NCBI GenBank assembly: GCA_037976565.1
Contig: CP137672.1
Span: 25,245,140-25,309,139 of the forward strand
DNA length: 64,000 nucleotides
DNA from: Mesocentrotus franciscanus
Lineage: Eukaryota; Echinodermata; Echinoidea; Camarodonta; Strongylocentrotidae
Direction: 5' to 3'
Both the position numbers and the translations under genes were made by a program. Shown piece by piece: positions 14,201 to 26,200 of this stretch (its first letter is position 1; the number at the start of each line of letters is the position of its first letter). The notes under the pieces are model-generated. The model had not been told where the DNA came from. It worked only from the letters and a program-made list of their open reading frames with translations, and ran no database searches.

Positions 14201-17200
14201 GTGATCTTATTTCAAGATAGTTCAAGCAAAGTTACCACAGGCTGTTTTGGTAACAATTTAGTTGAATCAGGTTTTACCAACAGTTTCAATTGAAGTTGGC
14301 AGACTGTGTGAAAACCTTCTTTGGTTTAGTCAAAGGAAGTTCAAAATTAATGTAAACCCCTTCAATTTTCAAATTAGTTGTGATAATGAAGCATTGATCG
14401 AAAACAAGATTTGTTGTATGTCCATGATTGGCCCAGTTCTAAACAGGGTTGGCTCTCTGTATTATGATTATTTAAAATGCGTATTGATGTGTATGTCTGT
14501 TCTAGTTCTTTGTCTAATAATAAATCAATACATGTGTGTTCAATGTCAAGCTAGTGGGAAGTTAATGACTATAGAGTGAGAGAAAGCAAGTTAAATCATA
14601 CATTTGATAAGTTTCATCTAAACAAGGAACTGAAGGAGATACCCTTTTGAAAAATCCAACTTTTTCTGCAGAAGAGATAAATTTGGGCCTATTCATGATG
14701 ATCGAGCCTTCAAATACACTTTGAATACTGCGTCTGGCATTTATACACTGCAAGGGTTGTAGTGGTAGTGGGGGGGGAGCAATAGCCTGTGAAAGGTACA
14801 ATGCATTCCATACTTTTCTCTCTGCTAACGTCATATATGATATGTGTAAATAACCACACCTGAGGGATTTCATACACAGGTATTAAACCCATTGTCAAAA
14901 CGGTATAAAAGATCGTGATAATGGTTGTTCGTGCTTTGTTGTGGTATAATTATGTTGGAGCTGAATAAATACCTCAGTTCATGTTTGGACGACGATAGTC
15001 TGCAAGCACAGACTCTAACTTGAAACTTAATTACAATTCCTAAATCCTTGAACAGTGCCTAGCTCTGCCAGTCTCTGCATTTGTGGTAGGTCCATGGTCT
15101 CTGGCCGAGTCCCGGAGCAAAGAATTATATGCCGTCAGCATGGTGTCATGGTGCTGAACATTACGCACAGCTACCTAAAAAGGGTTTGTGCCTGCAAACT
15201 AATTAACGCCCATATACATGTAGGTTCCAAAAGTGAGAACATGATACAGTACCTTGTTGGGTCCTTAGTTTGATTACTCTATGGCGGAAGTAGCAATATT
15301 TGAATATTATTTTAATCAAACCGTGTTTCATGGTCAAACAAACAAAAAGAACTGGCATTTTAGCCTTGTTGCGAAATTGAAAGTAGGCTTGGTCAAGTTC
15401 AACTTAACAAATACCACAACTAGTTCAGCTATTTTTAAGAATGGATCACAATAAACGTCACTATCTGCATGATTACCTATCTGAAAAGTGGACAAGGTTT
15501 CAACTATTGGCTAGTAGACCAAATAGGGTGAATGAAGGATATTAGTTTTACTCTGAATAGTTGAAACATTTGCTCTTTAAATTTGATATTGTTCTTTATA
15601 TGTGAGACTGTGAGCAACAATGAAAACAATTTGAATAAATTCATGACTCGAAAATTAGCAAATGAGGAAAAATTATTTCTCTTACATTTAGGTATTTTCA
15701 GTGTAAAGTCCCAATGTTATGGAAAAACTCACTGCCCATTTTACATATTTTGTTTATAATACTTGTTGTTAGCTCTTTAAAGTGTGTAGAATCTGGATGA
15801 ATGTGTTTAAACTATTAAGTGCCCTTTCCCCCAGATCATTAGTGTGTAGATGCATTTGCCAATGACAATAGGCAATTTTTTTTTAATAGGATTGTTTATT
15901 ATTTAGTTTCATATATATCAGCATACCTCCTTATTCAGTGTATATGACCCTTTTTTGTTTTGATGGGCTACGGTATATAAACAAATACAAGTACTGTTTA
16001 TCACCTTATAGTAGCATTATTACATACATGTTTATGTATCTAATAGACAATCTCAATGTGATATTTGAAAATACCAAATCTTCCTTGTCTCTTTTTTTTA
16101 TTGAACAATTTTGAAGTCATTGAACAAGAGATATTTTGTTTGTGTTGCAAATATCCCTTTAACTCTTTGCCCGCTACGTTCGGCTAGCGGAACATACAGC
16201 GGGCTGCCAACTTCGACTCAAGTCACATTTCATTCACAATACACACGGAACGCATTTAATTCTATTGTACGCACACACACACAATAGTAACGCGTGCTTC
16301 GCATTGTATACACATCACACTTCATTGCACCGCCGCAGACATTGTTTACATTGACATTTTCCGAGAAAAATTGAGTTTTTGAAACTGCTTTTGCAAATAT
16401 TCTGATGAGCTAGGTGGCACCCTAAAAACAATGTGGCACAGGGGGGATTGTGTACGTGGCGGGCAAAGAGTTAATGTGCACTGGCTTCTGTGGGTGACAA
16501 TGATATGACCAGCAAATTTTAAATTTTTAAATTTGTCAAACACTTTAATAATTTACAAAATGTCCACATTTAATGTAATTTCATGTACAGAAAACCATGC
16601 TTTCCATTTTCAAATAATCCTATTAATCTATTCATTTAATAAAAAGTACAGCTTGAATGGTATTGGACTTGAGTCATGTATCTGAATATGAATATTTATG
16701 ATGTTATTTCAAGCTGCAAGAAGTCCTGCATGCTCTATTATTTCATTCAGGGAGTGGTTTATAAAGTGCAATGATTTAATTTCTTCATTAATTAGGAAAC
16801 GCAAATATCAGGAAACGTATCGATTATGGCCCATTTTTTGCTAACCGGGAAGTGAGGTCGATCCGCCCCAGTTGCTAAGTAACACACTCTTTGTCACATG
16901 TACTTGTGTCCATGGGATCATTTCTGTGGGGAATGTTGAGTAAAGTCTTGTGAGGAGGGGTGATGTTTGAAATGGGGGTGGGGAGGGTTGAGATGGGGGA
17001 TAGGGTAGAATACAAACAGCTGTGGAGTTTGAGTGTATTCAAAGAAATCATGTAAAGTGAAAGTTTGAATGAAAGAGGCAAATGTAAGAAAATCGATGTG
17101 AAAATACAGTGAAGAATTTGGAAATTCATGTAGAAAGAGAAATCACAAGGGAATTAAATACAGCTGTATTTAAGGGGAGCTTAGTAGTCATAATGAAAAT

Positions 17201-20200
17201 GATGATGAAATTCAGAAAATCAAGTCAAACTTCAATATAATGGATAGAAATGAAGCCATGTTATGAGAGTATACATGGAGGGAGAAAGAGGGATGATCCT
17301 CTGTTGTTCCATCATTTGTGTAAGGACAAAAGATTACTTGAGATTAATTCCCTTTCTAGCATAACAATTAGGCAGGACCAACATTTTAAATGGAGCATAG
17401 TGGGGGGCAATGACACTGACCCCTACCCTCCACCTCTAACATCATCATCAACAAACATATAGGTGTGGCTAGTATCATAACAGTGTCAACATAGTCACCG
17501 GTCATGAGCAATATTTTTATGGGAGAGGGGGGTTGGATAACATGACCCCTACCCCCTCCCTCTCAAAAAGAACCATATATAGGTGTGGCTAGTATCCCGA
17601 TAATATTAACATGGTCGTTGATCAGTAGTAAAGGAATTAACTGGACAGAGAGGCTAGGAAATGGGGCAGGTACGTGGGCGTCCCCTATAACCCCTTGGCT
17701 CTTGCTTCCCCTCGAACATCAAGAACCTAAACATAGAGGTGTGGCTACTAGTATCCTAACAATGTTAACATGGTGATAAGTTGGTGGTACAGGAAATAAC
17801 CGGACAGAGACCTAGCTGCCTGACTTGTATTGCTCCATGGCCTTCCCACCTGGCTTGTTTCTCCATTTTGAAAAAAGCTGGATACCACTTGACGATCTTC
17901 CGCTACTCTTCATGGCGTCAAAAGACTCGTCTGATCCAATTTCACTTTTACTCTCTGTATGTGCCAAGGTTGTAGTTTGTCAAACAGCGTTTACTGTTCG
18001 ATATAGTAGCTATAAATATTGCTCAAGGTTATTGTTTCTGGAGATCTTTCGATAAATATTCCTTGTGATCCTTGTGACATGATTAATACACCTAAAGCAT
18101 ACCAGCCATTTCAACTACTTGCTGGAGACGTGTTGGACTGCGTTATTATTATCATGTTGAATGAATAATGATGATGATACGTTGTTGCTCTTTTGTGAAA
18201 TATCTCTCGATCAGACCACCTTGTGTTTTCTTGTAAAGTACTTGAGCTTCGAGTACTTTCGAAGAGTGTGTACATGTTCTAGAAGACTTAGGAGTGGCTT
18301 GGATACAAAGAGATAATTAACTAGTCCATGCTCATGTTTCACAACACAATGCAACCTATACATAGTCGTTTTGGAGCTTCATATCTCTTTGGACGAAGAA
18401 GATTCATATTTATTTCCTGTTATGTAGTTGATAGGCTGTGAACATGGTGGAATTGAATGTGCAAGCTTTGGAGGGCATTTCTTAGAAAGCTAGAAAGAGA
18501 AAAGAACACTCTGATCAGAGCCTTGTTGAGTTCCTGCAACATTTCTTGAGCATTGCATGAAATGAGGCTTCTCTGAGAGTTTTTTGTGGTCAAAATGGTG
18601 GATAATGATGTGAACTTTCCCCACGAAGAAGAAGGAGAAGAGAGGGAGGAGCAGGAGCAGGTGGAAGAGCAGGAGCAGGAGGAAGAGCAGGAAGAGCAGG
18701 AGGAGGAGGAGGAGGTTGACTATGTGTGGAGTACATATTGGGAAAAGGAAGAAGAATGGTATCTGAAGATTATAGAGGAAGGGCTGAATGGTAGGTTACT
18801 ATATATATACTTTACATGAGCGAATTGATCGATTGTTCCAGTTAATATTCAACCCATTTACATTTGCCTGTAGATAAGCAAATCATGGACCTACGACTTG
18901 CAATTCTATCCTATGGACTTGTTAATCGAGGTTGAATTCCCTTCCAAAGGGCGCTCTCTCACTCCTTACATGTATGAATCTGGGACCTCCTGGTTACAAG
19001 AAACTGCTCTACCACTGAGCCATGGTATTTTGTTAGCCGAATTTGATAAGGAATAGCATTGGCACTGTCCAATGAATAATTGTCTATTGACAGAAATGTT
19101 TGCATCACTGCGACTGAAACCAGAAATATTCCTCTGTGAGTTACATATGTACAAAATTTACCATCTGTGAGCAATTTTTGTTATGGAGAAGGGATAGTAT
19201 GCACAATGTACATGCAATGTAGAATGGAGCCAATTGTGCAAAGAATATAAGAAGAATTAAAATTGTGCTCCCAATACCATTTCTAGAAAATCAGACTTCA
19301 TAATATTTCTGAATGTATGCATAACCGAACCATATATAAATTAAAACACAGGCAAAGTCTGTGTAATATACACCTATCCCCATTGTCATGTTTAATTATG
19401 ATTAAAGTTGCTGGGTGTATTTTTGTGTTTTATTAATATGTGCGTGCGGCCAGTGGTTATTATACTGTGATCGGATGTACATCTAATCATTTTGCTGAGG
19501 ACATGCCGTACTCACCTAATTAAACAGACAATATCATCCTTTGGAGCCAGAAGGGCATTAACTCATAATATATGTACAGTTAATGCCTATCTGGTTCAGA
19601 ACAGACAATATGATTGTCAATTTGGAGTGACCTTGTGCATAGCATTCTTTTCTCTTTTTTTTGTTGTTGTCATTTAGTAATTGGAACATGCATGGCCAAA
19701 TGAAAGAGACATTATCCCTAAATATATACAAAATATTACATTGTTTGGGCTGCAAATGAGACTGATGGGTGCATAATGATGCGGTGTTCCTAAATTCAAC
19801 CGAAGGTTAGATAAACAATGGTTTGTCAATTTGCAAGGTGTACATACGCCTATGAATCATAATTTGAGCTTGCGGTGATGTCCCATGCTATCATTAAAAC
19901 TAGGCGGTGACATGATCTCTGTATGAAGCCAAGGAGTCCGTGTATGAAAATCTGTTGATGTTGCTAAATGTATACACTTCACCTAAGATAGATGGTGATT
20001 TTGTAACACTGGTTATGAAAATTATAGTGACAAACATTCATGTCATTATTCGGAAGATATTATATTGCTGGAAATGATGACATTAATCAGAACCAAACTT
20101 GCTGCCTGGATTGGCGATTGTAATCAACAGTAACACTGATTTAAATAGTATACATGTTTGATTAAAGAGAGAGAGAGTGAGAGAGATAATGGTAAGTTTT

Positions 20201-23200
20201 ATTTTAGATTATATTATATTGGAAATAGTTTAAAACAAAAGTAAATCACCAACCCTGGCTCACCCTAGCTCCTCTAATATGTACTCTTATCTATTGAGTG
20301 CAACAGGTGGTACCTTTCCCTGAAATAATGGGTCACAGCAGCACACCTTTCCTCCTATCATATGTACTTTAATCTGATGATTAAGATAGTCTGATGATTA
20401 AGATTGGTGGCTGATTGTCCTTGAGACAACTCAATCCCTGTGACCCTTCTCCAGGGCAATTCCATTTAGTCCAGTGAGAACAGTGCCTGCATTTAGCCAC
20501 ACATATAAGACTCTGATTATAAGGCATGTATTCAACTTCATTCATGGTAGGACAGAAAACAAGTCGTCTATTTAGAGCCAGAAGGGCATTGACTCTGTGT
20601 TATATTATGTGAGTTCATGCCATTCTGGCTCCAAGCAGATGAAGTACTTGAGTATAGTAGTGCTGTGGTCTAGTGGACACGTGGATCACATGGTTTAGGG
20701 TTCGAGTCCCGCTGCAGCTCTAATGTCCTTTGGCACACTCGACCCAGCAGGTAAATGGGTACCTGGCAGGAAGTAATTCCTTGATATGCTTGAGCACCAT
20801 AATGGCAGCCATGCTAAAGTTGGGGTAAGAATTGTGGAGCGTCAAGTCTGACGGACATGAGCACTATACAAGAACCCACTATTATTATTATTTTTACCAA
20901 GACAAATGTGGATGTACTGCGAAGAAAGAAGTGGTCTTTACAGGCAGGTGGTCTTTATATAGAAGCTCCTTCGGTACCGATTACTACAAGGAACACTGTT
21001 CGAGGTAAACAAGAACAAGCGTGAAAAGAATTAATACCAATTGTCTTTATAAGTTTATAGACAGGTGGTCACGTTAGCAGTCATTCACTATATTTATAAC
21101 CTTGCAGAGGTTATTGGTATATCCTGAATGAATCTCAGCTGTTCATGGGAGGGGGATGATATAGGCTCCCTTGGGATTAGAATGATAGATGAATTAATAG
21201 CACAACTGATATATGCCCCTTCCCCTCCCAATAGCTAAACTATTGTTTCAAAGAAGCGGGGGCAAGAAATCTCAAGTGGCTATGACCATTGCTATGACTA
21301 ACGTGAACCATTATGTGTCCAGTTGTTGTCGTCTTCATACGTATAGGCCTATACTTGAGATGAAAGCTTCAAGAAGTTTTTTGGGACAGTTTTCTTCGAG
21401 TGTGACAGATTGGGTTGTTTTTCTGTGGATTCTTGAGGAATTATTCTTTCCAGTTCCACTTGTACTTTCTGTTTTGACACTTAGAACAATGACATTCTCA
21501 CTAGGTCACAGAGTCTTTGCAACCGATCGAACTTCTAGTTTCTCAAGTCAAGATGTCATTAAGGTTGTGTACTTCTGCTTGCATATTTATCCATTGACGT
21601 TGATTGATCAAAGGCAAGGGAATCTCATGTTTACAGAGATTTCTCATTTTCACCCCTTGTGGAATATACATGGATTTGTGTTTGGAGTGATTCTGCCAAT
21701 GATCCAGAATAAGAAAATAAATTCCAGATGAACAAAAGTTTTCAGTTCGTCCCTCAGCATGTTTGACGATTATAGTTCATTGTGAAAATAGTTTTGCTGG
21801 CTTGTTTAATACATGTAGGTGAAATCTGATAATTGAAACTGAAAGGGATACTGCGACAGTGGTAGGAAGAGAGTCATGAGTAAGTATGCACAATCATGAA
21901 ATAATGTATCATTTTTGCATGTCATTAATGATGAAAGAGAAAGGAATCTGTTGTATTCATTTAAACCATTTCAAGTAAGTTCCCCCCCCCCCACACAATC
22001 TCTCCTCCCACTGACAAACATGATTTGCAAGTTGAGAGTTGGCAGTACTACTTATTCTGAAATCGAGGGGTACTTGTGATGCATGCGCAAACTGCTGCCA
22101 AGCCATGTGAAGTTTATTATTAACTTTGCTGTTATTGTTTCATATCTGAATATTGCATTATCCATTTCATTTATTTCATGGATCCTATGGATTTGTTCAC
22201 TCTATTTCAGAGGAAAAGACTGATCTTACAAGTCCTTATGTATTCTGGCAAGTACTTCTGCCATTTTATTTTTTATATGAATGATAGTTAAAATTAATCT
22301 CAAAATTGTTCTCATCTATCTACAGGAGCTCTGTCTTCAGCAGATTCTGCAAGCCTCGACATTGAATCAGTGGATTCCGTAGAAGACAAAGATGTGGATG
22401 CAGCCATTATCAGACCCAACGACATCAACATCACTCTCACTGACGATGGACAGCACCCTTCCCTTGATTCGCCTCATGCTGCTACAACACCGAGCAGGGT
22501 AGGTGTAACGATTGTACAACTTGTTCTCCGGCAACAATTTCTTTACAGTCAATTTCTTACATAGGTTGAATCCCTAACCCTGGACTAACCCCATCCCTCA
22601 CCCTATAACCCAATCCCTAACATTAGCCCTAGCTGTAATCCTAAACCTAACCCTAACTGTAATCCTAGCTGTAACCCTAAACCTAACCCTAACCATAATC
22701 TTAGGCTTCTTAGCTGTAACCCTAAACCTAACCCTAACCATAACCATAATCTTAGCTGTAACCATAAACCTAACCCTAACCCTATCCCTAACCGTAATCA
22801 TAGCTGTAACCCTAAACCAAACCTAATCCCTAACTGTAATCATAGCTGTAACCCTAAACCAAACCTAATCCCTAACTGTAACCCTAGCTGTAACCCTAAA
22901 CCTACACTGACCAGCCCTGACAATGCCATCACCTTAACCCAAATCCTAACTCTTAATAAAACTGTCATCCTATACCTAACCTGAAACTTGACACAACTTT
23001 AACCCTAGAACTACAGCTATATTTGAAAATATAAGTCTAAACCCATGTAGTTCATTTGTATGAAAGCAGTAAAATAACAGAAATGGAATGCTTAGGTTAT
23101 ACATTTTGAAAAATTGACATTTTAGTAATGTTATGTGTTGGAACAAATGGGAAAGTTATCCAGCACTATGTGCCAGTGACATTACTGATTCTGCCAATTT

Positions 23201-26200
23201 GAAGTGCCCATACGTATAGTGATTATAACTTTAACAAATTAATAACTTTATGATTTTTTTTTGGTCTAATTGCATTAAACTTTCACCAGTCTGCTTCACA
23301 GATTGTACTGCTTTCTTTTAGAATAGTTGTCTGTCCAGGTTGGATTCCCTTTAAGAAAATCTTCATTACAGTGTTATAAATGGTAGGAAGGATATCAATG
23401 TGTTTTTTTTAATTAAGAACTCTCTTTCTACACTGGTATCAAATGATTTTGAAATCAAAAGAGTTCAGTACAACTAGTGGAGTAATTTCAGAGGAATTCT
23501 ACATCATGTCACTACCCGTTTAATCTTGCTTCCTGTTAGTGTTACCTTACAAAGTACAAACTATTTTAGTTTTAACCCTGAATTTTCTAAAGTAAACATA
23601 TACCGGTACCTTTAAATATTTTGAGAGTAATTATTAAGTATGAGTAAGAGTGGGTATCGGGCAGTGCTTTCATAGTACATACCATTTCCTTTCATAGGAA
23701 TTTGTTTGTATAAGAACATCCTAGATTGAGGCTAATTTAACAAATAGATATTTGTAGCTGGAATGGTGGGATTCTATAGAACCAGGAAAGTTGGGAATAT
23801 TGAATCTTATGTTTGTGGTAAAGATTCAAAAGTGCACTTACTATTGAACTGTACCTTTGTGGCTTTTGGTAACAAGTAAAGCAGATACCTGTATTTTATG
23901 TGTTGTGATTCATACCTGTTTTTAATAGGTTTGAATAATAGTATTATCATTGATGGGGTGGATCGAAGTGGACCACCCTCATGAAGAGAAAATAGGAGGG
24001 AGAGAGAGAGAGGGGGGAGAATGAGACTAACATGCAGACAGACAAACGGACAGCCAAAGAAAGACAAGGAAACAGAGAGAGAGAGAGAGAGAGACTTAAT
24101 TAATTGTTTTCCATAATAACATGTTATTTATTAATGAAAAAAGAATCAAAATATAGAATTTAAGAATACTCAACATTTTAAATAATTCCATTTAAAACAC
24201 AAAGATCCATGAAAAAGAATATTTTAAAAGATTTTTTTCTATTGATAAGTGTGTGACATCTTTTATATTTATATAATAAATTATATTTATTTATTTTAAT
24301 TTGGATTTTGGTTTAAAGCACTTTTCCTGAAGTTGAATATTCATGATTTTGAATTAAATTTTGATTTTTAAAAATTTGTTGTTACAGTGTGATTCAATAA
24401 AGCTTTCAACACCAGAGGTCGAGAAGTTGAGCATCAGGAGACTGTTATTGGTTGGCATTCTGGAAAGTGAGCAAAAATACATCAAAAGCCTGGAAATTCT
24501 GCAAAAGGTAAGCATGGAGAAAGGGTAACCAGTCTTTGAAATACCACATACCGGTACATGTATCATCTGTTTAGAGCCAGAAGGACATTAGTTCTGCATT
24601 GAAGTATATGAGTTAATGCCCTGCTGGCTCCAAACAGAAGATATCATGTTTTTTAAATAATGTGCACAATTCAGGAACTTTTGAAATCTAATTCATGCTT
24701 GATTTGATTAACTTGATTTTTTTCCTTTTCACCGTTTGCATGCACTTGTTTTAAATCAATTCTTAATCATTTTTTTTTTAAATCTTAAAGGTAAAGACCA
24801 GTTTTGGAAACGCCAAAAAAAAAATGAAATGGAAGCTCTCATTACCAATCATGTGAAAGAATATGTTTTGACTAATACGTGACGATACAAATTTTGCCGG
24901 GAAACCGCCTACTAATTGATATATTTGGTAAATTATTATTTCTATTGGGACCAAATAGATATCGCGCACATGTCGCGTAGTCCCATATACATCTTTCTGT
25001 GTACAGTGCTTGTAACTTTATAAAGACTGGGCCAAATTTCTTATCATTTTGATGATTCCAGAACCTTGCAGTACACACCAATACTTATATGCTAGATGAT
25101 CAACCTTTTCTGATCGATTCCACAATGTTTCTTTCACAATGCAATCGCATGACCAGAACTGGTCTTTATCTTTAACTATTTTTTTTTTAAATCTTAAAAG
25201 AGTTCCCAAACATAATTTTACAGAGATACATCAAATGGAAGAATTTCAGATCTACAATAAACATTCCGTCTCTTGAATTGTAAATAATATTTGAAAAGAT
25301 ATAATTTACAAATATACTGTGATAATGAGTATATGAAAAGTACTAGAAACTCTATTGTTTATGGTGTATATACTGAGGATTGTTAGATGATCGCCTGTTC
25401 AGTGGCAGAGGGGCATTAACACAGAGTTAATGTCCTCATCGCTCTTAACAGACAATCCATTATCTTTCAATAACTAAATGAACTGGTATGTCACAAGAGT
25501 AAACAATATTGTGATGCTATTAATAACAATTATCTAGTTTTCCAGAACTATATGTGGATCTGTGTATGATATTAGGTGCTTGTACTATTTTCATTTCATT
25601 TGATTCTTGTGATTCAAGTTTGCTATCCTTGACAAAATGAAAATTTGTTATTTTGACATGCAATGCTCTTACATTGCCTCTATGAGGAAAATGAGACTTG
25701 TGCACTTACCATCATTAGGGAAATACTTATGACGACTGTTTGTAAATAGACCAGCTTCAAAGTGAAAGAGAAAGTCCACCCTGGCCTCAATTTTAATAGT
25801 GTTTATAGTAAAAGCAGAAAAAATTATGATACAGAAATCTGAAAATTATTGAATTTAGAAATACAAATTGACAACTCTGTGTGATTTCCAGTGCATGCAG
25901 CTCTTTTATTGTTAATATAAAATCAATCTATTAAATAAATAAAAATGTATTCAACACACGTTTATACTAAACACTCCCTGTCCAAAAGATACATTCCTTC
26001 ATCATTAATGAAGAAAAGTGATACTTTTTTCTTTAATTTCTGGGTACAAAATGGATGAAGAGCTGCTTGCAAGGGCAATGAAAGAGTTACAAATTGATTA
26101 AACTGTAACTTGAAAATTACTGGTATATAGATATAAAACTTCCTGATCCTGTATCATTATTTTCACTCAACCGTTATTAATCCGTTATTCTGTTTCATTC

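Larger units (their letters stand above)
1751..22325 (+). other. Intron 1 (about 20.6 kb)
   Basis: Very long first intron. It holds GA microsatellites (2225-2335, 5930-6155), MITEs (3321-3460, 3633-4034, 10574-10964, 16159-16474), hairpin-family copies (11034, 13719, 19541, 20568), SINEs (10096-10440, 18920-19028, 20655-20895), a tandem repeat (17400-17800) and an alternative first exon (18595-18790). Elsewhere I see AT-rich non-coding DNA. The stretch 7080-7520 is richer in GC and less repetitive but shows no frame. None of the open frames here except 18595-18790 ends in a phase-compatible donor with a sensible start. Confidence 0.8.
22499..24387 (+). other. Intron 2
   Basis: Holds a degenerate CCCTAA (telomere-like) array from 22565, a GA microsatellite (23990-24095) and AT-rich unique DNA. 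Nothing coding is seen. Confidence 0.85.

Noticed and set aside
17786..18055. Possible exon (frame with MAFPPGLFLHFEKSW)
   Set aside because: Overlaps the last unit of a tandem repeat, and no donor gives the phase needed for exon 2.
22598..22801. Val/Arg-rich minus-strand open frame
   Set aside because: It is a translation of the degenerate telomere-like repeat.
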